From positions 653,501 through 717,500 of the forward strand of contig JAJGOT010000256.1 of assembly GCA_022457155.1 (NCBI GenBank): a DNA stretch of 64,000 nucleotides, in the 5' to 3' direction. A model generated the notes under the pieces. The model saw only the letters and a list, made by a program, of their open reading frames with translations, had not been told where the DNA came from and did not search any database. Both the position numbers and the translations under genes were made by a program. The stretch comes from Cladopsammia gracilis (lineage: Eukaryota; Cnidaria; Anthozoa; Scleractinia; Dendrophylliidae). This document shows, in pieces, positions 42,472-55,459 of this stretch. Numbering within the stretch: position 1 is the stretch's first letter; each line of letters opens with the position of its first letter.

Positions 42472-43496
42472 TAGCCTGCGAATACAGCCGCCTCTCATCG
42501 CTCCCGGCCGCTAAAGGCGTTCGCGTGAGAGAGCGTCTGCGATTTACTTTGAGAAATTCCATACTGATGACGAAAATCTGTCCCGCTTCAAGACAGGAGC
42601 GCTGATTGGCCAACTTGATAATTTTACATAATTATGCTTTAAATTATGCAGTGTTGTAACTCAATCGCCAGTTGCGAGGATAATCTTGTCTGTCGTTAGA
42701 AACTGTTCGACTCTGTGTTCAATCTATTTGTCCTATGTTTAATGTTTTGACGTTATAAGCAAATCAGTTTCAGGCTTTTTATAGTTTTATCTGCGGTGAA
42801 GAGGTTTTTCTACTTTTTTCAATTTACCGACCGGATATAGCAAGTCACTGATATTTCAAACGGCGCCACTCGTGCACGTCTGGATGAATGAACATTTATC
42901 GGCGATACATGGTAAGAAGAATCCCGTAATTATCATCATCAGTCTGCTTTTAGCGGAAAGACTGCCTTTAGACTCATGGCACCGCAATGGCCGCGGTCGA
43001 AAATGGCAGTTTCTTTCGCCAATATTTTCACGGCAAAGATGGAAACAGAAATAATAAACCACTAGTACTGCACGCAAGGAAATGTTATCCGTTGTAACGC
43101 AATACAACCCTGTGTGCCTACATCCTCATGGACAAATGAATCACAATCTTTGCTTAGACGGATCTATAAAGAACCTCCCCTTGTTTCATACAAAAGGGTT
43201 AGATCTTTAAAAGACATACTGATCAGGGCTAAACTGTAAAAATCAAACTACAATTAAAACACAGTGAACATAGGTCATAACAAACACGCCAGGCGCCAGT
43301 TGGATTCGTGATGGGCTTGTCAACACCTTTCATTTCATTTGGTTTCACCGCATGCACATTATTATAATTATACGAGATTAGCGACGGGTGATTTACGTCA
43401 TCAGTATGGAATTTCTCAAAGTAAATCGCAGACGCTCTCTCGCGCGAACGCCCCTAGCGGCCGGGAGCGATGAGAGGCGGCTGTATTCGCAGGCTA
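42472..43496. mobile_element. MULE-like non-autonomous element (TAGCCTGCGAATACAG ends)
   Basis: Inverted ends of about 100 bp start TAGCCTGCGAATACAGCCGC and include GGCGTTCGCG and GCGATTTACTTTGAGAAATT. The 9-bp direct repeat GGTACTTAG flanks it (42463-42471 and 43497-43505). The empty site is in unit 2 at 52277-52285. The interior has no recognisable transposase. Long ends and a 9-bp duplication fit Mutator-like elements. Confidence 0.85.
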
Positions 43497-43689
43497 GGTA
43501 CTTAGAACACGTTTTTTGGAACATATTCTGGTCATTCTGAAATCAGAATAAATTAACAAAACTATGTTGTTTACATACTCACAAAATGTTTCCAGGTACA
43601 CATAGTCAAAGTAGTGACTTCTTTTCCATCTTTTACGAGAGGAATAGGTGCAATAATTAGAGGCATTATGTTTTTGGAATGGCCAGAAT

Positions 43690-43730
43690 ATGCCCCCCCC
43701 CCCCCCCCGCCCAAAAAAAAAAAAACGCAC
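43690..43730. repeat. Poly(C)/poly(A) tract
   Basis: A run of about 17 C is followed by GCCC and 13 A. The corresponding place in unit 2 (52475) lacks it. Confidence 0.8.
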
Positions 43731-44191
43731 CTTTAGAATGAAGTCGCACTTAAAATCTCAGTCTAAAAATATATATAGACCCTAAAGGTTTACTTTTCAA
43801 GGCTCACTCGAATTATTTTCCTTGATCGTGATCTTTACATACTAAAATTAGTAGGAGACGAAAAGAACCCACGTCGCCCTTTGAAAAGAGCAGGGGACGT
43901 AGTCTGTCGAAGTTAAAACACTAATATTCAAGAGTGACTGTCGGGTTATGTTATTGTTATTGGAAATATGCCATACTCCGTAAAGAGGTATAGGCTTCAA
44001 TGACAAACTGATAATTCATATATATATATTCAGCGCAATTTCCGTGTGTATATTGTTTAATTTCGCTTTACGATTTTAAAGGCGCAGTGTCACGGTGGTT
44101 GATTTGGTGTCATTTCAAAGACCAAATTTTTTTTGTATTATAACAGAAACCGAAAAATAATAGTCCAATTTGGTGATAAATTACCACCTTA

Positions 44192-44447
44192 AGGCCCGGC
44201 CGAACGAACGCAACATTTTAACGCAACATCTTGCAACATTGTTGGATCGTGTTGTGAAGGAGCTGGCCAAACGCGCGCAACATGTTGCAACATGTTGGAT
44301 GGTGTTGGATCAAGTTTGAAAATGGTCAAATTTGATCCAACATGTTGCAACATGTTGCAACACCGTGGCCAAACGCGTGTTAATACGTTGCGCACAACAA
44401 TGTTGCAATATGTTGCGTTGAAATGTTGCGTTCGTTTGGCCGGGCCT
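44192..44447. mobile_element. PIF/Harbinger-type MITE with a known empty site
   Basis: The ends AGGCCCGGCCGAACGAACGC / GCGTTCGTTTGGCCGGGCCT are imperfect inverted repeats. The interior is built from GCAACATGTTGCAACATGTT words. TTA flanks at 44189-44191 and 44448-44450. Unit 2 has the single TTA at 52995-52997. Confidence 0.9.
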
Positions 44448-47400
44448 TTAGTCTACCAAAACTGGGTCTGAATTAAAAGCCCACGTGGCCAGCCAAACTT
44501 TTTGCAAGTTCTCACATTTTCGTTTCCAAAATGAGCTAGAACAGACCATGATTTGTTTTTCTTTCAAGAATTGGTTGATTTCTTTCTCTTGTAAATAAGT
44601 GATGGCATTGTAGCATAGTTTTGACCAAAATAGGTCAAAATCCCGTGGCGCTGTCTCTTTCTGACTAAGGGGTTAAAGACGTCAGCGCTGGTGAAAAGGT
44701 GTAAATAGCAGCGGCCGCTATTCTATTTACCGGTATATGAAACAACAGCATGCACACACAACATTGGATGTGTAAACCAATGTATATTTCAAGTATGTGT
44801 ATTTATATGGAACAATAAAATAATAAATAAATAAATAAATACCTGATTTCTTGCTTGTCAGAACAATAAGAAGCACCACTATGAACAAATGTGAACTCGC
44901 CATGTCAAATATTCTACAAGTTGCACATTTTTGAGCCAGAAAACTACTCTTGGCAATCTACTGTCTCCTTTTTTCCTTGTGATCTGCCGTTGAAGACAAT
45001 TAATAGAGAAATACTGAAACAGTCTTGACATACGTTAACGATTTTATAGAGCTTCAAAACTGAAACACGAGAACTAAGACGCGAATAAGCGATCACGTAC
45101 ACAACAAATCTACATCAAAAACAGAATTAACTAAGGAGGAATAGAATTGAGTAAGATGGTTCGAAACAAGAAATATTCTAAAATTAATCAATCACATGTG
45201 GGTGACTGTACCACTTCTGCCATTCCTTTCTGGTGTAAGTTTTATTTCATTATTTTTAAAAATTCGCAACAATATAATTTGCTCTCATGGTTTTTTATTC
45301 TTTACTCCATGAATACTAAGAAAGCAGGAATAGTTCAAGTAAATATTCTCTTGAGCCTCAACTGGAACGAAACCGGTCGGGAATAATTAACCCAGAACAA
45401 AACTTCACAAAACCAATGAGTTTTCATTCACATACAAATAAAACGTATTTGCATGTGAATGAAAACTCATTTTCATATGAAAGGTTTCGCACCTAGCCTT
45501 GCTTTGATAGAGAGGCTAAAGGTAACTCGGAAATGGCCTATTCAAAACCAGTTATTGGTGAAAATTTCACTTTGATCTGACTTGGAGAAGACCGCTTAAA
45601 GCCGATTGAAAAATGTAGGTATGGCCTCCAGAAAACTGTATCGAACCACTTTAAACACTGAATTTAAAAATAGTCAAAAGTGCTTTTATGTTTTCTTGCC
45701 GAAAAAAACACTGTATAAACATTAGATCATGATTCTGTTCATGACATCAATAATCGCGGACGACATGATCAGCAAATCGAAAGTCGGGTTCTCTTTATGA
45801 CAGCCTTCCATTTCTATCAACAAAGATAAATACAAATTAAAGCTTTTCTTTTAACTTATGTGGCACGATCTGGTTGCCATCGTGACGTGCGCGATCCATG
45901 AACAATACCCTTTTGAGGTACAAGACTGAACTGATTCGACTTAATTCGTCCTCAGTCTTCTTTGTGGTCTCTCTGGTTACCCTCGTTGGGCGGGCGATGA
46001 AATTCCTGGACAATGGGGGAGAACTTCAAGAATAGTACAATTTGGCACGTGACAACGATGAAATGGCGTTTTCGGAGCATATTTTCAGCTGATTGGCAGG
46101 TGGAAACCGTTCAGTGTTAGTTTTTAGTGTTCAAACGAAACGAAGACAACTCATCAAGTTTTACGCGACAATTCTTGGAGAATTTTGGCTGCCTTCACTG
46201 CGGGTTTCTATAAGCCTATCCCGCCATTTTGAAAGCGAAGAAGCCTCTGGAGACGAGGTTCGCCTCTTGTTGAGAGGCATGTGACAGGGTTCGCGCTCCC
46301 TTTCGAGTGCCTCTAAAAACCTCTGGCACCTGAGAAATCACACGCTCGCATCTACAATCAGTGTCGGAAGTCGTTGGAACAGCCTTCCCATGTCCTCTAT
46401 TTTAATGTTGGATCACACATTGAATGTGCGTCTTCATTTTAATTCTTCAACAACATTGAAAAGTGGGGAGGGAGGGAACCACCATTTATACACCCTCCAA
46501 GACACAGTGTGGATTACTCGCTTGCGGGGATGCAAGAGGTACACAGGAATGTCCTCTGATTTAATCTCCTTTATTTCCACTTAACTCAATCGATTTCTAT
46601 GAATCTCTTCTCTCTCAGGAGATACTCTCTTACAAGCCAGTTTTTCACGCGACTTTATAGTGCGTTGTAAACATGTTTGCGCTCTTTCCAGAGATGGTTA
46701 CATGTGGGAGTATGCATTGCTAGGAAAGCACGTAAGGGTGTTCTCTCACAAAGATAGTCATTGAAAATTTTATAATACCAACTGGAACGAGAAGACAAAC
46801 AAGGGCTAACCAATCCGAGACATAGAAGCAGAAATGTTATGACAGTCTTGAACTTGACTTTGTCTTAAAGGAGGACTCAGCACTGGTTGGCGGGAAATTG
46901 CGCAAACATGGCTACAGCCTTAACTACTCAAAAACCTTACTCTCAGGAAAAACGTCTTCAAAGGACAACTGTGCGAACTGAAATTAAGAAGTGATTATCA
47001 AAAATAATAATAATATTGGTTTACATTTATAATATTGGTTTACATTTATAAAATTAAGCAATATTTTAGCTCTCTAACAACTGTGTTCCATCGTTTTGTC
47101 AGAACTTGTAGTCTTAGTGACTGTGCAAAGTTTTTACAATGCAGCATCAAATAGACAAACTATTACACTTCGGCGATACAAAAGCTGTACAAAGTTTGCT
47201 CATGCTGGGTATCCTTTACACATTCGTAAACATTTTGTTGCGTGAGTCTGGGTCTAAATGAATAAATTTCAACCGTCATTCTATTGAGACAGTGATTACT
47301 TCTAGAAAATTTTAAATATGCAATCGTAAAGCCCCGTCATTTTCGGATCTTTTGTCCTTTTATTTTCCTTCATTGCCCACGAAGAATGTTGGTTCTTCAA

Positions 47401-47712
47401 CCCCTCCAACCAGGTTTTCGTAGTCAATAAATAAGTCTGAGTGGGTGGCTGAACCTCAGCAGACTTATCAGGATTTTTCTTTGCCAGCTTGTTGAGTGTT
47501 CCTATCTGGCATTCACAGCTACCGTAGCGGCCTCGGAACATAAGTCAGACCCACTGTACTACCTCCCGACAGGCTACCCCTTCATCTCAACTGCTGTCCA
47601 CCTCCTACGACGAGGACCGTTAGGGGTTGGACTTGGCTTCCAAACAAGACCTAGATGATATTTAGAATGTCACAGTGAGAACAGATGAATTTCTTTGATC
47701 TCTCATGTGAAG

Positions 47713-47718
47713 TTTATT
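47713..47718 (-). terminator. Poly(A) signal of the intact minus-strand gene
   Basis: TTTATT on the plus strand is AATAAA on the minus strand, about 20 nt after the stop codon at 47739-47737. Confidence 0.5.
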
Positions 47719-47736
47719 TTACAGTCATCATTGGCC

Positions 47737-50700
47737 TTATGTTTGATAACATACGAATTGATTTTGAGTCATGTCAGAAGAAAGTCCTTCTCCTTCAGAA
47801 GAATTCAAAATTGGTGTTACTAATTCTCGTGGAAACTGCATATTCAAACGAGACCACCGCACATAACGATAAATTTTTTTTGTCACAGCCATCATCAATC
47901 GCACCAGTTGAGATAAAATTGCGAAAACCACAAATATAGACATCATCGTTGGAAGGAAAGCCAACGCGCAGATTTCAAACCAATTGAAAGCTTCTATATA
48001 AGACTTGATTGGACCAACAATGCTTGTTCCAGATGAGATCAGGGTTGCTTTAGTAAGATTGATAATTGCCAACATTACTAAGACCAAGAGAGAACACGTT
48101 TCACACTTGTTGGCAATCGGATCACGGTAAGGATTTTTCAAATCGTGGTGAAGTAAAATGATAACGCAGACAGCAGTCATACAAATCATTCGAAACATTG
48201 TATTTGTAATAAATGCATAACAAGCCAGTAATAAAAACCGTCGGCCAGTAAGAACGCTCTCCCAGTAAATTGTTCCATTGTCATTATCATTTGGTTGACG
48301 AAACGGGGCATGAAGTATTTCTAAAACATCTGCGTTACCATGGTTACTTTGTGTGCTCTCCGAACCATTGTCTCTTATTGGCAGCATCTTCTTTAAAAAC
48401 CAGTAAATAAGAAATGGCAAGGGAAATACACAAGCTCCGAAAAACTCCCTTGCAGAAATTGAAGCATTGTACAGCTTGTAGGAACCAAAATAAAGAACGA
48501 TAATGAAGGGCACAACGGACACTATAATATAAGCGAGTACTATATATTGCCACCATTGCCAACAAGCAACTTCTGCATCGATAAACAGCCGTTTCTGAGA
48601 GCCAATACTGACACAGTGCATTAACGTAAGCGACGTCTTTGCCAGCCTTTCGTAGCCCAGTAGCAGCAATTCTATGACAGCAGCCATAAAGTGGATCTGA
48701 GGTGGTCTTTGGTTCGGTCGTATCTTGTTGAAAGCAACATGCAGGCAGTACATAACGACAATTTCGGCCATAGTAAGAAAAACCGTTCCAGACAGTAAAA
48801 GCTCTTTGGTAACAGCTGTTAGTCCAGCAATAGGGCAGTCTACTACCCTGTGAAGGGTTCGGACTTGAAAATTAAACGCATCGATAATAGAAAAAACAAA
48901 TGGGATTTTATGAAGGAGCAAATCTTTTGCAGAACTAACAATCAGTAGTTCGGCGGCTTGATAGAAGTAGAATGCAATTTTTAGATACCCGCTGTCAGTA
49001 GGTGCATCGACTTCACCAAGCTCTTGTATCACGCGATACTCTCCTCTTTTTCTAAACCACATAACCTGCCTTCCAAGAAAGCTCATTACCGGTGGTTTAG
49101 TCAAAAGATAAAAAGCCAATCCGGTTGTGAAGAGAAGTGTTATTATCCACAGAAGGAAGTTATTGCATTCGGTTCTTTTGCGGCATTCAGTGGAGAAAAG
49201 AGTTTCACTATATTTCGGAGCGCACTTTCCACAAAGTAACCCGGTTCTGTTTCCATAACAACTGTTATACTCTTTTGAATCTGATTTTGGGCTTTGACAG
49301 TAATGCTCTGGACAACCATAGAAGCTCAGCGATGGTGGATGATTGGAAGACGGGTATCCCCAGAAATTTGGCTTCGCAGCTATGTTCTTCTCAATACAGG
49401 TGGCTCCAAAAGGACATGGTAAACACTTTACAGAAGTGTGTACATTTAATCCATACGAAACACCCTTCTGTAAGCTGTAGAATCCCGGGGAACATAAATG
49501 ACAGGAATATTTTAAAACTGTCACATTAACTCGGCAAGAGCTACCATTCAACTCGTTGTAAACATGCACAAAATGCGTGTTATTTTCAAATAAAAGCTGG
49601 CTTCCTGTGCTGCATTCAATGGTTGACCTGCTGTCCATGTCAATATATCCTCCATTAGAAATGTCGACGACAGCAAACGGACTTCGCTGACCGATGCTTG
49701 AAACCATTGACGTATTTTTAAACATAATGGGACCTCCATTTTCGCAATAAAGGAACGTTGATTTCTGAAAAGCTTTATCGTTCACCGTCAAGTTTGCCAT
49801 TGACGTCGAGAACGAGCAATCATTAAAATTGACTCGGCCAGTCCCATAAGCTGAATAAATATGCCCCGAACGTTTGGCGGCAAAGTTATTTCGAAAAATA
49901 CATCTATTAAACGTCACGTTTCCGTTGCTGATGTAAACAGCACCGGTAATTAATCCCGCGTTTTCCTCGAATGTGGTATCTTCAAAGAGTACTTCAGTGT
50001 CGTAATTCCACAAAGGATGAATATTTTCATTTGTATACTTTTCAACACATCCCGGAGTCTTGAGTTTATTATGATTGGACATGACTGATATGGCACCGGT
50101 TCCTATTTCGTAGCCTGAAAACAGTGTCTTTCTCTTGACGTAGCGATGAAGACAGATGCCTCCTCGAAATATCGATCTTTTTATTTTTAATGTTTTGTTA
50201 CCAGGGAAGTTCAATCGAAAAAAGTTGCATGGTCGAGAATTAAATGTATTATTATCCAGTTCGATAACTACGTATGATAAATTATGCTTCATCAATGGCT
50301 GAACAGTGAAAGAAATCGCAAAGTCGTTGCGGCCTGCCTTTCTGGTGATAAAAATGGTGCTGTTAATGGTAAATTTTACCTTTGTTGGATCGAGAAGATT
50401 TACCAATATGTCATGGCCATTGTCAAGAAATGTGCAGTTACAGATGTAAATGTTTACTGGAAAGGTGTAATACATCCTCACGATACTGAATATTGCAAGC
50501 CCAATGGCATTTGAGTTAAATAACATGTTTATCAGCCTGATATTAAATTTTGGACTTACAAAAAAAGCATACGTCTTCATTTGATGATTTGATATTGTAG
50601 TGTTGTTAACAATAACGCTTCCTGCCATTTTACTAATAGCCGGAAACATGACCGCTTTTCCAGCATTACGGAGAAACGTGCACCCCGAAATTACGATATC

Positions 50701-53445
50701 AGTTTTACCACCAGCATTAGCAACCACCAAAGCAGCAAATATTGAATTCAAGTTGTTAGTCCAGATAGAATCACTGATGGCAACGTATCCGCTGAACAGC
50801 AACAAGTTAACAACAATACTTTTCTTCCCAGATTTTCTTTTAACACCAGAGCAGTTCTGGAACCGGACTTCTTTAAAGGTTGCAATTAACTTGTATGTCG
50901 CAGTTTGGTTTATGAATTTAAAAGTTTTTGGATCCCCAACTAGTATTGCGCAACCATATTGTGCTGCGACACATTCAGTAAAGTTGACCAGTGTAATTGT
51001 GACCTCTATTGTTCCATGTTTACTATGAACAGACAGCGCCCCGCCTGCTTTCGCTTTGTTTCGTCGAAATCGGCTGTTGACCAAATCTAAAGTTCCGTGT
51101 GATTTTGACAACAGAAAAATTGCAGCCCCATTTTTTGTTGGAATACTCTGTCCAATAAATGATGAGTTCTCAATTTTTACCTCAGCTTCATCGGACTGAA
51201 TCATCAAACATCGCAAAAACTTATTATGAAAGCATTTTAGATTAGCAAATTCCGCTCGTGTTTTTCTTACACGAGAAGTATACAAGCTTTTCACTGCGTT
51301 ATATGTGCTCTTTCCAGATGACCTCTTCAAGTGAGAAATAGTGTTGTCTACAAGCATCACATCCATGTATACTTCGCTCGTAGTAGCAGCTGGTAAATCA
51401 ATGTTTACAAAATACCCATAGTTATTCCCGTATATGACCTTGAAACATGATATTTGTATCTTTGCAAAGGTGGAAGGCTTTTTCTCGTCCGATTTTATCG
51501 TTATTGCTCCTTTCGTCAAAAAACTTCCAAAGCGACCGTTTCCATGAAAAGTTGTATTACTTACTCTCACTGTAAGAGATCGATTGTAATTGTTCGATGC
51601 AAAAATGTCCACACATGAAGCATTGTTTGCAATGAAAAAAGATCCCCGAATATCAACTTGTGTGCTTGTGTTGTTATCAATCTGAACCTTTAGAGCTGTT
51701 GTTGTGTTGCGAAAAGTACAGTTGAAAACTTGCACGAGTTTGCAATCTTGAAAAAACACAGGTGTTTGTCGAAACATAACGCCCGATAACACAATACTAA
51801 TTTTAAGATTGATGGTCTGAAATTGAAAGCCGCCAAGACAGAAAATGTGCGCTGTGGATTTTATACCTTTAATAGTTAAACTTTTCTGAATTCGTATTCC
51901 AGGATGTCGGTCATGCTTTATTGAAGACTTGCAGTTGTAAGGCCTTGTCTCAGTACCAGTACCATCAAGGTAAATATGCCCACTCCATTCAACTCGATTA
52001 ATTGCTTGTGCTATGGATTTACAGGGCTGGCTGGGTTTCCCACAAGTTGCAGAGTCCCTTCCCATCTGGGAAACATAGACCTCCGCGTATTCAGGGGTTT
52101 GAGTGCCTAAGAATAATTGTCAATTAAGACGAAGTCAGAAAAATACACAATAAGCCCTTCTTCCAGAAACAAACTACATCATTTTCTATTCTTACTAACT
52201 GAATGCCTAATATTTTTTAGCAATAAATGAGCGAAATTGAGTTTTTAAGATCTGCCGTGAAATCCAGATTTTGCTCGATGCTTAGAACGCGTTGTTTTGG
52301 GACTTATTGTGGTCATTCTGAAATCAGAATACATTAACAAAACTATGCTGTTTACATACTCACAAGCCAAAATTTTTCCAGGTACGCATAGTCAAAGGTG
52401 TGACTTCTTTTCCATATTTTACGAGAGGAATAGGTGCAATAATTAGAGGCATTTTGTTTTTGGAATGGCCAGAATATGTCCCCAAAAACGCATCCTTAAA
52501 ATGAAGTCGCACTCACTCGAATTATTTTCCTTGATCGTGATCTTTACATATTAAAATTAGTAGGAGACGAAAAGAACCCACGTCGCCTTTTGAAAAGAGC
52601 AGGGGACGTAGTCTGTCGTAGTTAAAACATTGACATTCAAGGGTGACGGTCGGGTGGGTGAGGAGAGACCTTAAATGGACTGATAGTATTCTTATTGACC
52701 AAAAAAGCATAAATTATAAGTTAACGCCTTACTTAGAAAGTACTACATGTGTAACGAGGATGTGTAAATCAGGCATTTACACTGTTATTGTTATTGGAAA
52801 TATGCCATACCCCGTAAATTAAAGGTATTGGCTTCAATGACAAACTGATAATGCGTATATTCAGCGCAATTTCCGTGTGTATATTGTTTAATTTCGCTTT
52901 ACGATTTCAAAGGCGCAGTGTCACAGTGATTGATTTTTTTTTGTTTTAACAGAAACCGAAAAATAATGGTCCAGTTTTGTGATAAATTACCACCTTAGTC
53001 TACCAAAACTGGGTCTGAATTATTCGCAACTTGAAAAAAGCCAACCTAACGTTTTGCAAGTTCTTACATTTTCGTTTCCAAAATGAGCAAGAACAGAGCA
53101 TGATTTGTTTTTCCTTCAAGAATTGGTTGATTTCTTTGTCTTGTAAATAAGTGATGGCATTGTAGCATAGTTTTGACCAAAATAGGTCAAAATCCCGTGG
53201 CGCTGTCTCTTTCTGACTAAGGGGTGAGACGTCAGCGCGGGTGAAAAGGTGTAAATAGCAGCGGCCGATATTATATTTACCGGTATATGTAACAACAACA
53301 CACACAACATTGGATGTGTAAGCCAATTAATGTGTATTTCAAGTATGTGTATTTATATGGAACAATAAAATAATAAATAAATACCTGATTTCTTGCTTGT
53401 CAGAACAATAAGAAGCAGCACTATGAACAAATGTGAACTCGCCAT
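47737..53445 (-). CDS. Giant beta-helix membrane protein, paralogue 2 (1476 residues)
   Basis: Exon 1 (53445-53385) codes MASSHLFIVLLLIVLTSKKS, a signal peptide, and ends phase 1 at TCAG/GTATTT. Exon 2 (52106-47737) follows ATTCTTAG. Residues about 30-880 are many short repeats such as VxNSxF, NCTFLDN and IENSSF with numerous N-glycosylation sites, the pattern of a right-handed parallel beta-helix (pectin-lyase-like) ectodomain. Residues about 885-1000 form a cysteine-rich collar (CHLCSPGFYSLQKG, CLPCPFGATC, GLLCGKCAPKYSE). From about 1005 to 1420 there are roughly eight or nine hydrophobic helices, with the conserved KNPYRDPIANKCETCSLL. A short serine-rich cytoplasmic tail follows. It should be a plasma-membrane protein with a large outer rod; sensing or adhesion is likely, ligand unknown. 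It lies head-to-head with paralogue 3. Confidence 0.85.
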
Positions 53446-53668
53446 GAGAAATATTTCTACAAGTTGCACATTTTCCAGCCAGAAAACTACTCTTGACAAT
53501 CTACTGGCCGCTTTTTTCTTTGTGGTCTGCGGTTGATGACAATAGAGAAATAAACAGTCTTGACATACGTTAACGATTTTATAGAGCTTCAAAACTGAAA
53601 CACAGATTTTTCGGTTTTATTGCATGGGCGCAAACTTCATGTAACAAAAATAGCAATTTAGTGAAAAC

Positions 53669-54665
53669 AATGCTTTTTACGTGAAAAAAGGAAACGGAAA
53701 TTAACAAAGGGCGCGAACGGGACACAAGACGCGTACCCAGGAAAATTAAAATATAGTTAAATACTAGACAATGAAAAAAAAAGTCTAATAACGGTGGTTT
53801 TGGATAAACAATTACGAATAACAATTAGCGATAGTAGTTTCGAATGACGTTTCGATGACTCACTCATCATTTTCACATTCGTGTTAAAGTTACACGAATT
53901 TATATAATAAATTGCGTGTGAAAGTCTTGTTGCATGTGATTAAAAAGAAATACAATGTGGAATACCGTGAGAGGGTGTAATTAGGTAAATAGTTTTGCTT
54001 TGATTGAGTCAGATTGAGTGTTCAGGTTAGGTTTCTTGTTTTTGATAAAGAGCATTTCGTAAATTAAGCATTCCAGTTTTCCCCGGCATTTTAAGAATGG
54101 TGAATTGGTGAATTGAAATGGTGAAAAAGATAAAAAAGTTTAAAAAGCCTTAATTACTTTCAAAATCAATGCTTTTTACGAGAAAAAAGGAAACGGAAAT
54201 TAAGATAGGGCGCGAACGGGACACGAGACGCCTACCCAGGAAAATTAAAATATAGTTAAATACTAGACAATGAAAAAAAAGTCTAATAACGGTGGTTTTG
54301 GATAAACAATTAAGAATAAAAATTAGCGATAGTAGTTTCGAATGACGTTTCGATGACTCACTCATCATTTTCAAATTCGTGTTAAAGTTACACGAATTTA
54401 TATAATAAATTGCGTGTGAAAGTCTTGTTGCATGTGATTAAAAAGAAATACAATGTGGAATACCGAGAGGGTGTTAATTAGGTAAATAGTTTTGCTTTGA
54501 TTGAGTCAGATTGAGTGTTCAGTTTAGGTTTCTTGTTTTTGATAAAAAGCATTTCGTAAATTAAGCATTCCAGCTTTCCCCGGCATTTTAAGAATGGCGA
54601 ATTGGTGAAATGAAATGGCGAGAAAGATAAAATGGTTTAAAAAACTTTAATTACTTTCAAAATCA
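53669..54665. repeat. 499-bp tandem duplication between the divergent genes
   Basis: Two units start at 53669 and 54168. Both contain AATGCTTTTTACG, AAAGGAAACGGAAATTAA, TACCCAGGAAAATTAAAATA, TTCGATGACTCACTCATCAT and CCCCGGCATTTTAAGAATGG. The second unit ends near 54665. Unit 1 of the segmental duplication does not have this stretch. Confidence 0.9.
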
Positions 54666-55459
54666 AGTAATTAAATTAGGGTGACAGGGACAGACGCGAA
54701 TACGCGACCACGTACACAACAACTCTACATCAAAAACAAAAATAACTAATAAGGAGAAATAGAATTGAGTAACTAAGATGGTTCGAAACAAGAATATTGC
54801 AAAATTAATCAATCACATGTGACCGTACCATTTGAGCCATTCCTTTCCGCTACTTTTTGACATTATCATTAAGTAATTTCACAAAACCAATGTTACTCTC
54901 GATCAATTTAATACCAGTACACAAATAGTAAAGTTTGAAATGTTATTGCGATTTATTTGAATTCAAACATACAGAATTTTTTTATTCTTGCAAAATATAT
55001 ATGCGATATTCCATATTTTAAGATGCCTATGTGGGATTTTCAATGCGAAATCTTAAACGCGCTAAATTTCACTTTTACTGATTTCTAAGTTTCTTGTTTA
55101 TCGTCGTCATGGTAATATCGATTTTACCAGAAAATATCTTGCCAAACTTCAATACAAAACCGGTTGGTGGTGAAAATTTCACGTTGATATGACTTGGAGA
55201 AGGCCGCTTAAAAGCCGATTGAAAATGTTGGTATGGTCTTCAGAAAACGGTATCGAACCTCCTTAAAAATTCACAAATTATTTTAGTTTCGAACTTCGTT
55301 TTTAAGTATAACTGCGTTATATTTAGAGTATTGTTTCGCACTTAAGATTGATTTTGCTTCAGTTTTTAACTAATTCGAAACTGACAAATAATGTATAGTA
55401 TAATTTGATGCCCTAATATTCAGGCGCGTCAGTTAAAGAGGTCGTTAAAGCTTTCTCCC

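Larger units (their letters stand above)
41925..44903 (-). pseudogene. Decayed paralogue of the beta-helix membrane protein
   Basis: Exon 1 (44903-44843) is intact: signal peptide start MASSHLFIV, phase-1 donor. Exon 2 starts at 42282 after TTCTTAG, and its first 60 codons match the intact gene. At 42100/42101 the sequence jumps to the last part of the gene, because the bases equivalent to 47913-51924 are missing. The loss (4012 bp) is not a multiple of three, so a TGA follows a few codons later. The cysteine of the ATCGKP motif has become tyrosine. If transcribed it could only make a secreted peptide of about 86 residues. The intron carries two transposon insertions. Confidence 0.85.
40035..45648. 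repeat. Segmental tandem duplication, unit 1 (5.6 kb, decayed)
   Basis: It begins with CTTTAAACACAGAATT and ends with AGAAAACTGTATCGAACC. It aligns in the same orientation with unit 2 over nearly its whole length. Differences are a 4.0 kb deletion inside the gene, a 1.0 kb MULE-like insertion, a 256-bp Harbinger-type insertion, and absence of about 150 bp present at 47120-47265 in unit 2. Confidence 0.85.
45649..55260. repeat. Segmental tandem duplication, unit 2 (9.6 kb, gene intact)
   Basis: It begins at ACTTTAAACACTGAATTT right after unit 1 and ends at GAAAACGGTATCGAACC. It contains the intact gene 53445-47737 and a local duplication at 53669-54665 that unit 1 lacks. Confidence 0.85.

Noticed and set aside
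50600..51028. 142-codon plus-strand frame inside paralogue 2
   Set aside because: Antisense shadow of the ectodomain exon.
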